NCBI GenBank assembly: GCA_944323055.1
Contig: CALUQZ010000007.1
Location: 1 to 64,000 of the forward strand
Direction of reading: 5' to 3'
DNA length: 64,000 nucleotides
Source of the DNA: an uncultured Acholeplasmatales bacterium
Lineage (GTDB): Bacteria > Bacillota_I > Bacilli_A > Acholeplasmatales > Anaeroplasmataceae
Notes under the pieces: model-generated
The model's database searches: none
Told to the model about the DNA's origin: nothing
What the model saw: only the letters and a program-made list of their open reading frames with translations
Part shown: piece after piece, positions 40,946 through 49,540 of the stretch
How positions within the stretch are numbered: the stretch's first letter is position 1
Layout of the letters: each line of letters begins with the position of its first letter
Position numbers and translations under genes: made by a program

Positions 40946-41580
40946 GATTTGCTTGTGTGTGGAGAATGCGGGAGTTCTTATCGAAGAAAGACGTACAGTA
41001 GAAAAGGTGTGAATCAACGAGTTTGGCGTTGTTTAAGTCGATTGGAAAACGGTACCTCTTTTTGTGCATATTCCGTAACCGTTGACGATGAGAAGATAAA
41101 ACAAGCAGTAATGCGTGGAATAAGTTCTGACGTTAAGGATCGAAAAGATGTTTTAGATTTTATACTGTCGAATCTTGCCTATGCGGTTACGGGACAAGAT
41201 GGTGCGCTTGATGTTTATGCTCTTGAAAAACAGTTAAAAGCATTGAATGACATTATGGATGAAACAATGGAAATTGCGGCAAATTCTTCGGGCGATGGCA
41301 AACGCTTTCAACAAGAGATAAAAGCTTTAAGTGAACAGATGGTTGTTATAAGAGAACAAATTGAAATGGCAAAAGAAAAAATTCATCAAACGAAAAAATC
41401 AATTCGGAGATAGATAATATAAAAGAGTATTTATCTTCGAGCGATATTTGTTTTACGGAATATAGCGACGTGACAGTAAGAAGATTGGTTGAGTACATCA
41501 GGGTGATGAAAGACAACTCAATTATCATCGTGCTGAAAGGTGGAATTCAAATCCGTGAACCCATAGAAACAAACAATTAA
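40943..41580 (+). pseudogene. C-terminal remnant of a large serine recombinase
   Basis: LLVCGECGSSYRRKTYSRKG followed by RVWRCLSR and FCAYSVTVDDEKIKQAV is the zinc beta-ribbon of large serine recombinases. A coiled coil follows to about 41400. At the AAAAAA run near 41393 the frame shifts: the first frame ends at TAG 41413, and the other continues as NSEIDNIKEYLSSSDICF, then RRLVEYIRVMKD, to TAA 41580. The catalytic N-terminal domain is absent. It was probably the integrase or transposase of the element that brought the GC-richer block. Confidence 0.75.
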
Positions 41581-41601
41581 ATATATAGAAATGAAAAACA
41601 C

Positions 41602-41629
41602 AAGTCCGGCAGAGTTGTCGGACTTTTAT
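41602..41629 (+). terminator. Terminator after the recombinase remnant
   Basis: AAGTCCGGCA and TGTCGGACTT pair over ten bases (one G-T) with a four-base loop, followed by TTATC. Confidence 0.75.
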
Positions 41630-41715
41630 CATCTTTGATTGAAACACATCGTCTTTTGCTCACAAACCTACTGAAAAAAATAAAAATGCAGTGTAGCTAT
41701 TTCGTACAACAAAGA

Positions 41716-41756
41716 CATTAAAGACACTAAAACCAGACTTAAAAAAAGCTGGTTTT
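41716..41756. repeat. Right repeat and duplicated terminator
   Basis: 41716-41736 is identical to 36209-36229. The downstream AAAACCAG ... CTGGTTTT hairpin (41729-41756) is a near copy of the tRNA-Arg terminator. Read on the minus strand it may also terminate the gene ending at 41758. Confidence 0.65.
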
Positions 41757-41757
41757 A

Positions 41758-42711
41758 TTATTTAATATCTAAAGCTACTATTTTATTAGCAAAAAATAAT
41801 TTACCAAAAAAATATTTATTAGATGCTGATTCAAACAATGTAATAAACTTATCATCATTATAATCATAAGTTATACCTTCAGCCATAGCTGGGCCTTTTA
41901 TTGTCTTTGTTAAATATCTATCATCTAAATAATAAACATTTTCTTTATCAAAATCACTAGGAATATCATAAACATAAAAATATGAAGATGCTAAACCAAA
42001 AGAGGTTGATAAAACAATCTTATCATCACTAATCGCAAAACCTTGAACTTTATCTCTAATAGCATAAGTACATAATATATCTGAATCGTTACTAAAACTG
42101 TTTGCTTCATATACATCTACATAAGCATAATATGTATTTTTACCATCATTTACTTTTTCTTCATGATTAGTTTGATATTCTTTACCATTATTAAATTCAC
42201 CAACATACAACAAATTATGTTGTTGATTTATATACATAAAGGAAGCTGCTGTCCTTGTTTTAACGACATCTATAGCCTCAACTTGTTTATCTTCTTTGCT
42301 ACTTAAAATATCTAGAAAGCTTATTATATAAACTTCACTATCAGTTGAAATATATACCATCTCATTATAATAAGCTATTCCCCCAAAATGGGTATCACAT
42401 AAATTTCCTTCTAAATCAAAAATATTAACGTAATAGTAACCATCTTTATCTATCACATATATTCTACTAGCACTGCCATTAGACATATAGCCACTTGTTA
42501 AATAATAATCACTATTATCATAATTTACTTTAGTTATCCCTTGAGGAATATAACCAGAACCTAAACCTTCATTAATAGCTATATTTGTTCTTATAGAATA
42601 ATATTCATGATATATTGCATATTTAAATATATTTAAACCTAAAACAACAAGTAATAATAAGGCTATTATACTAATAAAAGTTATTAAAATTATCTTAATT
42701 GCTTTTTTCAT
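41758..42711 (-). CDS. Membrane-anchored protein, possibly beta-propeller
   Basis: This 317-residue protein has a basic N-terminus and one membrane helix (about 5-29). A long extracytoplasmic domain is rich in short strands: GSGYIPQGITKVNY, YYLTSGYMSNGSASRIYVID, FGGIAYYNEMVYISTDSEVYI, VQGFAISDDKIVLSTSFG and GPAMAEGITYDYNDDKFITLFES. The spacing suggests a beta-propeller with blade-like repeats. No catalytic motif was recognised. The ATG directly abuts the stop of a 26-codon ORF (TGA-ATG) in the same frame. Confidence 0.8.
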   Translation of the reverse strand: MKKAIKIILITFISIIALLLLVVLGLNIFKYAIYHEYYSIRTNIAINEGLGSGYIPQGITKVNYDNSDYYLTSGYMSNGSASRIYVIDKDGYYYVNIFDLEGNLCDTHFGGIAYYNEMVYISTDSEVYIISFLDILSSKEDKQVEAIDVVKTRTAASFMYINQQHNLLYVGEFNNGKEYQTNHEEKVNDGKNTYYAYVDVYEANSFSNDSDILCTYAIRDKVQGFAISDDKIVLSTSFGLASSYFYVYDIPSDFDKENVYYLDDRYLTKTIKGPAMAEGITYDYNDDKFITLFESASNKYFFGKLFFANKIVALDIK

Positions 42712-42792
42712 TCATTTCACCGCAGGCATTATATCATTTATATCATCTAAAAGTAAAGAAAACAAACGATTACCTCTTGTATCTTTTGACAT
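42712..42792 (-). CDS. 26-residue ORF abutting the membrane-anchored protein gene
   Basis: ATG 42792 follows AGGAAGGGATATAATGTT and encodes MSKDTRGNRLFSLLLDDIND plus IMPAVK. Its TGA is immediately followed by the ATG of the 317-residue protein in the same frame. It may be a leader peptide coupling translation, or the former N-terminus of one longer protein. Only RBS and position support it. Confidence 0.4.
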   Translation of the reverse strand: MSKDTRGNRLFSLLLDDINDIMPAVK

Positions 42793-42852
42793 AACATTAT
42801 ATCCCTTCCTCTACTTTTATTTTAATTTTATAATAAATTATCTAAATTCAAT

Positions 42853-42882
42853 AAAAAATGCTAAGAGTTTAAAACCTTAGCA
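42853..42882 (-). terminator. Terminator of mntP
   Basis: TGCTAAG and CTTAGCA pair on the minus strand, followed by TTTTTTATTG, six bases past the mntP stop. Confidence 0.8.
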
Positions 42883-42887
42883 ATCAA

Positions 42888-43457
42888 TTATAAGAAACTA
42901 GATATAAATATTTCTAAGCCAATAGCTATTAAAATAATTCCTCCGGCTATTACTGCCTTATTTTCAAATTTAGTTCCAAACTTTTTACCTATAATTATGC
43001 AAATAAAAGATAAAATAAAAGTGACTATAGCTATAATTACACAGCAAACAACAGCCTCTAAAACATCATAATCGGAAAAAGTTAAACCGACACTTAAGGC
43101 ATCTATTGAAGTAGCTATAGCTTGAATAAAAATAGTTTTAATAGTTAATTCTTTTATTTTATCACTATCTTCTTTTTTCTTAATACCATCAATAATCATT
43201 TTAATACCTAAAAAACCTAATAAAAATAAAGCTATCCATGGAATAAAAGCCTCAATGTAGCTAATAAAAGCATGTCCCACAAAATAACCTATAAGAGGCA
43301 TCCCAGCCTGAAAAAAGCCAAACATGAAAGCTATAAATACCATTTTCCCTACTTTCATTTTATTATCTTCTAAACCATTAGCCATCGATACAGCTGAAGC
43401 ATCAGCAGCTAAGCCACAACCAAATAATATGCTTTGTAAGAAGAATTCTAAATTCAT
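42888..43457 (-). CDS. mntP: Manganese efflux pump MntP
   Basis: MntP exports Mn2+. The chosen ATG at 43457, after AAAGGTGGTTTAT, gives 189 residues, the family's usual size. An open frame to 43553 would run through the leader terminator. Six helices are predicted. The two conserved Asp motifs are GCGLAADASAVSMANGL near the N-terminus and ATSIDALSVGL in the middle. The preceding leader has a terminator and a folded domain, which fits metal-controlled attenuation. Confidence 0.94.
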   Translation of the reverse strand: MNLEFFLQSILFGCGLAADASAVSMANGLEDNKMKVGKMVFIAFMFGFFQAGMPLIGYFVGHAFISYIEAFIPWIALFLLGFLGIKMIIDGIKKKEDSDKIKELTIKTIFIQAIATSIDALSVGLTFSDYDVLEAVVCCVIIAIVTFILSFICIIIGKKFGTKFENKAVIAGGIILIAIGLEIFISSFL

Positions 43458-43475
43458 ATAAACCACCTTTTGCTT

Positions 43476-43507
43476 GAAAAAAGACCTATGCAAAAAAGCA
43501 TAAGTCT
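43476..43507 (-). terminator. Leader terminator before mntP
   Basis: AGACTTATGC-TTTTTT-GCATAGGTCT has a ten-pair stem (one G-T) followed by six T, 19 bases before the mntP ATG. It lies between promoter and gene, so it must be read through for expression. Confidence 0.85.
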
Positions 43508-43521
43508 CGTTTTTTAAGATT

Positions 43522-43571
43522 GAGCCTAGTAAACCACTATGTAGACCAATCACCTATAAGGTAAACTACTC
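43522..43571 (-). promoter_or_regulatory. Structured mntP leader, candidate riboswitch
   Basis: On the minus strand GAG-TAGT-TT-ACC (43571-43560) pairs with GGT-TT-ACTA-GG-CTC (43535-43522), giving a stem with an internal loop and a two-base bulge around a 24-base centre. Position (promoter, folded domain, terminator, mntP) is that of a metal riboswitch. I could not find the GGGGAGUAG and GCAAGACC core expected for the yybP-ykoY Mn2+ riboswitch, so the class is open. Confidence 0.5.
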
Positions 43572-43591
43572 ACTTATATTTTATTAGGCAT

Positions 43592-43619
43592 ATTTTATCA
43601 TCTTTTTTATCATTTTCAA
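43592..43619 (-). promoter_or_regulatory. Promoter of the mntP leader
   Basis: -35 TTGAAA (43614-43619), 16-base spacer, -10 TAAAAT (43592-43597). This places the start about 130 bases upstream of mntP. Confidence 0.6.
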
Positions 43620-43638
43620 TAATATTTAATAGTTAGCC

Positions 43639-43667
43639 TTGTCTAATTTTTAGATATTATTTATAAT
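43639..43667 (+). promoter_or_regulatory. Promoter of the RlaP-type gene
   Basis: -35 TTGTCT (43639-43644), 17-base spacer, -10 TATAAT (43662-43667), divergent from the mntP promoter. Confidence 0.6.
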
Positions 43668-43694
43668 TTACCATTATACAAGGTGGTGTATTTT

Positions 43695-44714
43695 ATGCTT
43701 AATTTTAAAGAAATATTAAATAATAAAGAATATGATTTTTTAAAAACTAATCCTCATTTAGGTAAAAATATTATTTTGCTTGTAGTAAGTGGTTCATATG
43801 CATACGGAACCAATACTGAAACTTCTGATCTTGATATTAGAGGTGTAGCAATAGATACTTTTAGTGATTTAGTAGGTGTTACTAATTTTGAACAATATGA
43901 AGATAAAAATACTGATACTGTAATTTATAGTTTTAAAAAATTTATAAGACTTTTAGCTGATAATAATCCTAATATTTTAGAAATGTTATTTGTTAAAAAT
44001 GAACATATAATTTATGCTGATGAATTAGGAAAAAAATTAATTGATAATAGAGAAAAGTTTTTAAGTCAAAAAACTATGTATACTTTTAGTGGTTTTGCGA
44101 GAGCTCAATTAAATAGAATTGAAAATGCGCTTGCGAGAGATGAAATTGCTATTAGTGAAGAAAAAAGACAAGAACATATTAATCGTAGTGTTACTAATGC
44201 GATTAAAAATTTTGAAATTAGATATAATATGACAGAAAATGCTCTAAATACTTATGTTGATTTAGATAAAGATGAAAGGTATCGTATTTTTATTGATTTT
44301 AATTTAAAACATATAAAATTAAGCTCACTAATTGAAATTAATGAACAATTATCTAATATTTTAAGAGATTACAACAAAACTATAGGCGCAAAAAATAAAA
44401 GAAAAGATGATGCTCATTTAAATAAACATATGATGCATTTAGTTAGACTTTATTATATGGCTTGTGAAATATTAGAGGATGAAACCTTACATACTTATAG
44501 AGAAAAAGAACATGATTTATTGTTAGATATTAAAAATGGACTTTATAGGAATCCTAATGGTAGCTTAAAAGACGAATTTTCTATTTTATTAAATAAATTA
44601 GAAAATAGATTAAATGAAGCTAAAAATAAAACTAAACTACCTAAAATAGTAGATAAAGATATGATTAATGATTTTATGTTTGAGATATATAAAGAAGCAT
44701 CAATTATAAAATAA
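43695..44714 (+). CDS. RlaP/YcgL-type nucleotidyltransferase
   Basis: This 339-residue protein has an N-terminal DNA polymerase beta-like nucleotidyltransferase core: LVVSGSYAYGTNTETSDLDI, with the hG[GS] loop and DxD metal site, then GVTNFEQYEDKN and NNPNILEMLF. Family PF10127 (COG3541) is linked by context in other bacteria to RNA repair; the reaction is unproven. ATG 43695 is chosen because AAGGTGG lies eight bases upstream; the GTG at 43683 overlaps that RBS. It stands alone between mntP and the sugar operon. Confidence 0.87.
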   Translation: MLNFKEILNNKEYDFLKTNPHLGKNIILLVVSGSYAYGTNTETSDLDIRGVAIDTFSDLVGVTNFEQYEDKNTDTVIYSFKKFIRLLADNNPNILEMLFVKNEHIIYADELGKKLIDNREKFLSQKTMYTFSGFARAQLNRIENALARDEIAISEEKRQEHINRSVTNAIKNFEIRYNMTENALNTYVDLDKDERYRIFIDFNLKHIKLSSLIEINEQLSNILRDYNKTIGAKNKRKDDAHLNKHMMHLVRLYYMACEILEDETLHTYREKEHDLLLDIKNGLYRNPNGSLKDEFSILLNKLENRLNEAKNKTKLPKIVDKDMINDFMFEIYKEASIIK

Positions 44715-44720
44715 ATAATT

Positions 44721-44786
44721 TGGCTTAATAAAGCCATAAAATAAAAGGCTATTATATAACCAATTTAGGTTTTAATAGCCTTTATT
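44721..44786. terminator. Tandem hairpins between convergent genes
   Basis: TGGCTT-AATA-AAGCCA (44721-44736) is followed by AAAGGCTATTA ... TAATAGCCTTT (44744-44783), whose loop contains AACC-AATTTA-GGTT. They separate the plus-strand RlaP-type gene from xylB. 44787-44912 shows nothing else. Confidence 0.65.
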
Positions 44787-44912
44787 TATTAATAACATTC
44801 ATTTAATATATTTAATATACAATAGCTGTTAATCATAACATCTAAATATTGTCAATTTCTTCTTTTAATGAAGAGGTAATTATAAAAATATCTCAATACA
44901 AGCAGCTCTATA

Positions 44913-46361
44913 TTAATCTCTTTTCTTAAATACTTTTTTTAAAGCTGGGTAGAGTTTTTTAAAATACTTATATTTATCATCATAATAAGCTACATTATTA
45001 GGTAAATAAGTTTTATCATATTTAATAAATTTATTAATATCTTCAAATGCTAATACTTTATCACCTAACATAGCTAGCAATACTGCCCCATATGCTGGAC
45101 CTTGTTCATTAACTAATGTTTTAGCTTCTAAATTAAAGATATCTGCTATCATTTGACACCATACTTTAGATTTAGTTCCACCACCACATAAAGTTAAGCT
45201 ATTTATCTTAATACCTGCATCAATAGCTATATTATAAGAATCTTTAATGGCAAAACTAACTCCTTCTAAGATAGCTTTACTCATATTAGATCTACTAGTT
45301 TGACTAGTTAAGCCGATAAAGGCCCCTTTAGCTAAAGGATCATTATGAGGGCTTCTTTCACCTTGTAAATATGGTAAAAAATATAAATCTTTAGTATCTG
45401 CTTGTTGAATTAAATTTTCATCAGCATAATAATCATTAGTATTTAAAATATCTTCTAAAAACCACTTACGACAAGAAGCTGCACTTAAGATACAGCCCAT
45501 AACATAGCTTCCTTTTATATGGGAAAAAGTATGTAAAGCATAACTATTTAAATTAATAACTTCTTTTACTGGCATTAAAATAGTTCCACTCGTACCTAAA
45601 CTAATATTACATGTACCTGGTTCAATAGTATTAGTAGCTAGGGCAGCTAAAGCATTATCTGCCCCACCTAAAACAACTTTAGTATTAACAAAACCAAATT
45701 CTTTTTTTAAATTATCTTTAACTAACCCGGCTACTTCATAGCTTTCTTTTAAGGTTGGTAGTTGCTTAATATTAATATGAGCTAAATCTAACATCTTTTG
45801 ACTGTAAGTTCTGTCTTTTACATTCAACAATAAAGAGCCAGCCATATCCGTATAATCAGAGACAAAGATGCCAGTTAAATAATAAATTAAATAGTCTTTT
45901 GGTAACATAATTTTAGCTATTTTATTAAAATTAACTCTCTCATTATTATAAACCCATAATAATTTAGCTAAAGTAAAACCAGTATAACTGATATTATTAG
46001 TTTCTTGATAAATTAATTCTTTATCTTGATTTAATAAATTATTTTCTTTTACTGTTCTATTATCATTCCATAAGATACATGGTCTAATAACATTATCATA
46101 TTCATCTAAAATTACTAAACCATGCATTTGTCCGGAAATAGCTAAAGACTTAACTTGTGGTAAATAATCTTTTAGTTTTATAAGTATACTATTTAAAGCT
46201 TTAATCCAATCTAAAGGATATTGTTCAGTTCCATTGCCATTAACATAATGAATATCATAACTAGCACTTTCTTCTTTTATAATATTAGCTTTATCATCTG
46301 TTAATAGTGCCTTTAAAGCACTAGTTCCCAAATCTAATCCTAAATACATATTACCTGCCAA
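44913..46361 (-). CDS. xylB: Xylulokinase
   Basis: XylB phosphorylates D-xylulose for the pentose phosphate pathway. The 482-residue protein is a FGGY kinase: [17 protein letters not shown] at 6-22, [25 protein letters not shown], and the C-terminal [18 protein letters not shown]. It overlaps xylA by 11 bases and is the last gene of the four-gene sugar operon. Confidence 0.95.
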   Translation of the reverse strand: MAGNMYLGLDLGTSALKALLTDDKANIIKEESASYDIHYVNGNGTEQYPLDWIKALNSILIKLKDYLPQVKSLAISGQMHGLVILDEYDNVIRPCILWNDNRTVKENNLLNQDKELIYQETNNISYTGFTLAKLLWVYNNERVNFNKIAKIMLPKDYLIYYLTGIFVSDYTDMAGSLLLNVKDRTYSQKMLDLAHINIKQLPTLKESYEVAGLVKDNLKKEFGFVNTKVVLGGADNALAALATNTIEPGTCNISLGTSGTILMPVKEVINLNSYALHTFSHIKGSYVMGCILSAASCRKWFLEDILNTNDYYADENLIQQADTKDLYFLPYLQGERSPHNDPLAKGAFIGLTSQTSRSNMSKAILEGVSFAIKDSYNIAIDAGIKINSLTLCGGGTKSKVWCQMIADIFNLEAKTLVNEQGPAYGAVLLAMLGDKVLAFEDINKFIKYDKTYLPNNVAYYDDKYKYFKKLYPALKKVFKKRD

Positions 46362-47664
46362 ATAATATTTGATTTACGATTGATTCTAAATGTTCTTGCT
46401 TACCTGATTGTGGCGTAGCTACAGTCTTTTTTGCACAAGCATAATCTGCTAAATCTTCTAGTGATACTTCATTATTTACAATCTTTTTACCAATGCCTTC
46501 ATTAAATGAACTATATTTATCTTTAATGAATTTTTCAAGTCTGCCATCTTCAATTATTTGACTAGCTTTAATTAAACCTAAAGCAAAAGTATCCATACCT
46601 AAAATATAAGCTTCTAACACATCTTCCCACGTATTAGAAGGACGACGACATTTAGCATCAAAATTAAACCCACCTGTTAATCCACCATTTTTTAAAACTT
46701 CTAACATGCAATAAGTTGCTTCATAAACATCAAATGGGAATTCATCAGTATCCCAACCTAATAAATAATCTCCTTGATTAGCATCAATAGAGCCTAACAT
46801 ATTGTTAATACTTGCAATACGTAAATCATGAGCAAATGTATGACCGGCTAATGTAGCATGATTTGCCTCAATGTTTAATTTAAAATCTTTTTCTAAATGA
46901 TGTTCTTTTAAAAAGCCAATAGCTGTAGCAGCATCAAAATCGTATTGATGTTTCATCGGTTCTTTCGGTTTTGGTTCAATATAAAAATCACCTTTAAACC
47001 CAATTTTACGACCGTAATCACGCGCTAAAGTTAATAGTCTAGCAATGTTTTCTAATTCAAATTTAACATCTGTATTTAACAATGTTTCATAGCCTTCACG
47101 ACCACCCCAAAATACAAAACCACGACCACCTAACTTAACAGTTATATCTAAGGCTTTTTTAACTTGAGCTGCCGCAAAACAATAAACATCGGCATCATTT
47201 GTTGAACCAGCCCCATTCATAAAACGAGGGTTAGAAAACATATTAGCTGTACCCCAAAGGCATTTGATATCTGTATTTGCCATTTTACTTAATATATAAT
47301 CAGATATTTCATCTAATCTTTGATTAGTAACATTAATATCATCAGCTTCAGGGACTAAATCAACATCATGAAAACAAAAATATTTAATACCTAATTTATT
47401 CATTATCTCAAAACCGGCATCGACCTTAGCTTTGGCTAAAGCCATTGAGTTTGCTTCTTCTCCTAAATTTTTATCAATAGTACCACGGCCAAACATATCT
47501 ACACCATTAGCTCCTAATGTATGCCACCAACTTAAAGCAAAAGGTAAATGTTCACTCATCTTTTTACCTAATATTACTCTATCAGCATCATAGAATTTAA
47601 ATGCTAAAGGATTTTTACTACTTGGTCCTTCATATTTAACTTTATCTAAATTCTTAAATATCAT
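46351..47664 (-). CDS. xylA: Xylose isomerase
   Basis: XylA converts D-xylose to D-xylulose. The 437-residue class II enzyme shows [12 protein letters not shown] with the catalytic His, [10 protein letters not shown], and [18 protein letters not shown] carrying metal ligands. [12 protein letters not shown] and GSIDANQGD follow. RBS AAGGAG precedes the ATG. Together with XylB it gives complete entry of xylose into central metabolism; no xylose transporter is seen in the window. Confidence 0.97.
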   Translation of the reverse strand: MIFKNLDKVKYEGPSSKNPLAFKFYDADRVILGKKMSEHLPFALSWWHTLGANGVDMFGRGTIDKNLGEEANSMALAKAKVDAGFEIMNKLGIKYFCFHDVDLVPEADDINVTNQRLDEISDYILSKMANTDIKCLWGTANMFSNPRFMNGAGSTNDADVYCFAAAQVKKALDITVKLGGRGFVFWGGREGYETLLNTDVKFELENIARLLTLARDYGRKIGFKGDFYIEPKPKEPMKHQYDFDAATAIGFLKEHHLEKDFKLNIEANHATLAGHTFAHDLRIASINNMLGSIDANQGDYLLGWDTDEFPFDVYEATYCMLEVLKNGGLTGGFNFDAKCRRPSNTWEDVLEAYILGMDTFALGLIKASQIIEDGRLEKFIKDKYSSFNEGIGKKIVNNEVSLEDLADYACAKKTVATPQSGKQEHLESIVNQILFGR

Positions 47665-47674
47665 CTTTTACTCC

Positions 47675-48322
47675 TTAAAGTTTTGTTATATCTAACAAAC
47701 TATCTAATTTAATAACTTCTTTAGGAATAGAAAATTTAACCAAATCTGGTATCCAACCTATATGCATTTTAGCATTTAAAGCCGCTTCTACTCCTGATTT
47801 ACTATCTTCTAATACTAAGCATCTAGAAGGTAGTAAATTAAAATGTTGACTAACATTTAAAAATATTTCTGGGTTTGGTTTACTTTGCTTAAAATCTTCT
47901 CCACTAACTATATAGTCAAAACTATCTAATAAGTTTGTATCACTTAAATTAGCTATAATTAATTCCTTACTTGATGATGATGCTACAGCTAATAATTTGT
48001 TTAAAGATTTTAAATAACTGATACACTCTAATAAGCCTTTTTTTAAAGGAACTCCATTGGTTCTTAATTCTTTTTCTAAAGCTTTATTTCTTTTATCTTT
48101 TAATGTTAAAAAGCTAACATCCGTATCATAATAACTTTCAAATATTTTTTTAGAATCCGCTATGTTACGGCCTTTTATACTATCTAAAAACTCTTTGTTT
48201 GGCACTAAATTAACTTCTTTTAATATCTTAAACCAAATTTCTTCAGCCAATCTTTCAGTATCAAACATCAAGCCGTCCATATCAAAAATAACACAGTCTA
48301 TTTCTCTTAATAGACACATCAT
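47675..48322 (-). CDS. HAD superfamily phosphatase
   Basis: This 215-residue HAD hydrolase has CVIFDMDGLMFDTERLAEE (motif I), AVASSSSKELI (motif II), SKPNPEIFLNV (motif III) and LVLEDSKSGVEAAL (motif IV). It resembles beta-phosphoglucomutase or sugar-phosphate phosphatase enzymes. A second ATG one codon in is an equal start. It lies between the Ldh2-type dehydrogenase and xylA with ~10-base gaps, so a sugar-phosphate substrate is likely, though unproven. Confidence 0.88.
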   Translation of the reverse strand: MMCLLREIDCVIFDMDGLMFDTERLAEEIWFKILKEVNLVPNKEFLDSIKGRNIADSKKIFESYYDTDVSFLTLKDKRNKALEKELRTNGVPLKKGLLECISYLKSLNKLLAVASSSSKELIIANLSDTNLLDSFDYIVSGEDFKQSKPNPEIFLNVSQHFNLLPSRCLVLEDSKSGVEAALNAKMHIGWIPDLVKFSIPKEVIKLDSLLDITKL

Positions 48323-48332
48323 AATACTCCTA

Positions 48333-49337
48333 CTACAATAATTTTAATATTTGTTCCCAAACTTCATCAACAACTGGTACGCCATTAGTTAAATTATCTT
48401 CTCTAGTTTTAACTTCTCTTTCAGCTGGATAATAAATCTTAGTTCCTTCATTAGCTGGAATTGAGCTCTTAATATCATCAATAATACGAGAAACTCTAGC
48501 ATCAGTATCTTCTACACTACTACCTTTAGTAGGGTCAATAGCAATAAATACTTGTGATAAACCAATTTCTAAATCAAAATTAGAAATAGCTTGGACATCA
48601 TTTGCTGCTGTTAAAACAGTTGCCATCATATCTAAAACTAATGACAAACCTGAACCTTTCCAATAACCAATCGGTAAAGCTCTTTGTGATTTTTCAATTT
48701 CAACTGGGTCACAAGTTAAATTACCTTTAGTATCAAACCCACCAGGATAAGGTAATTGTTCACCTAATAATTTAGTTTGTTCAATTTTACCATATGAATA
48801 TTGACTAATAGCCATATCTAAAACAACATTTTTACCATTAGAACGTGGTATACCAACAATTAATGGATTATTACCGATTTTAGGATCTTTACCACCCCAA
48901 ACAGGCATATTTGCAGTCGTATTACTAAAGCAAATACCAATCATACCACGATTAGCAGCTTGCCAGCCATAGCTACCACCTCTTAACCAGTGATTAGTGT
49001 TACCTAAAGCTACTATACCAATACCATATTCTTTAGCTAAGTCACAAGCCTTATCCATAGCAACTTTCGCATTAGTAGGTCCAAAACCTCTATGACCATC
49101 CATTCTAACAAAAGCTCCAAAGCTTACTGTTTCTGTAGGTTCAGCTTTAGGATCTATCGTACCTTCATCCATATATTTAATCATACGGCAAAATCTATTA
49201 GCACCATGTGAATAAATACCATCTCTACTGTTATCAGCAAATACACTAGCTGCCTCAGTAGCTCTTTCTTCTGTAAAGCCACGTGTTTTAAGAATTTTTT
49301 TAAATGTTTCCTTTAGTTCATTATAATTAATTCTCAT
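48333..49337 (-). CDS. Ldh2-family (YiaK/DlgD-like) dehydrogenase
   Basis: This 334-residue NAD(P)-dependent oxidoreductase of the malate/L-sulfolactate/YiaK (Ldh_2) family matches in length. Signatures are SRDGIYSHGANRFCRM, GFGPTNAKVAMDKAC, GNTNHWLRGGSYGWQAA, DMAISQYSYGKIEQ and GYWKGSGLSLVLDMMA. YiaK reduces 2,3-diketo-L-gulonate; other members use malate or ureidoglycolate. ATG 49337 follows AAGGAGG; a frame five codons longer has no RBS. It opens the operon with HAD-xylA-xylB, suggesting use of an uncommon pentose-related sugar acid or ketose. Confidence 0.9.
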   Translation of the reverse strand: MRINYNELKETFKKILKTRGFTEERATEAASVFADNSRDGIYSHGANRFCRMIKYMDEGTIDPKAEPTETVSFGAFVRMDGHRGFGPTNAKVAMDKACDLAKEYGIGIVALGNTNHWLRGGSYGWQAANRGMIGICFSNTTANMPVWGGKDPKIGNNPLIVGIPRSNGKNVVLDMAISQYSYGKIEQTKLLGEQLPYPGGFDTKGNLTCDPVEIEKSQRALPIGYWKGSGLSLVLDMMATVLTAANDVQAISNFDLEIGLSQVFIAIDPTKGSSVEDTDARVSRIIDDIKSSIPANEGTKIYYPAEREVKTREDNLTNGVPVVDEVWEQILKLL

Positions 49338-49465
49338 ATGTCCTCCTTGCAAATCCCTAAAGTAATATTTTAATTATTATGAAATAAACTAAAATATCAT
49401 TTCAACAAAATTATAAAATTAAAGATTAAATTAGTCAAGAAAAACCGCTTTTAGTATAAATAAAA

Positions 49466-49525
49466 GGAGAATCTAAAACTCTCCCATTTTAAAATAAATG
49501 GTGAAAGCTTAGACTTTCACCATTT
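49466..49525 (-). terminator. Tandem terminators after PFOR
   Basis: AAATGGTGAAAG and CTTTCACCATTT (49496-49525) form a 12-pair stem. A second hairpin, GGAGA with TCTCC (49466-49484), follows on the minus strand with TTTTATTT. They separate PFOR from the sugar operon. Confidence 0.8.
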
Positions 49526-49540
49526 AAATTAATTTATGTA

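Larger units (their letters stand above)
36211..41715. mobile_element. Accessory island downstream of tRNA-Arg
   Basis: About 5.5 kb lies between two copies of the tRNA-Arg terminator. It contains a Phd/Doc pair, a decayed transposase, a truncated and an intact AAA/DUF4143 ATPase, and fragments of ArdC-like and large serine recombinase genes. From about 39226 to 41640 the base composition is visibly GC-richer than the rest of the window. The element appears defective, since no intact integrase is present. Successive insertions are more likely than one intact element. Confidence 0.6.

Noticed and set aside
36211-41715. The island as a complete prophage or ICE
   Set aside because: No structural, replication or conjugation genes and no intact integrase are present; only fragments and cargo remain.
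42712-42714. TGA read as tryptophan (Mycoplasma code)
   Set aside because: All major proteins have full family length with standard stops, and tryptophans are encoded by TGG. The organism appears to use the standard bacterial code.
43458-43553. 32-codon N-terminal extension of mntP
   Set aside because: It would translate through the leader terminator. The ATG at 43457 has a good RBS and gives the normal family length.
43476-43571. Calling the mntP leader a yybP-ykoY riboswitch outright
   Set aside because: The gene context fits, but I could not find the conserved core segments of that class.
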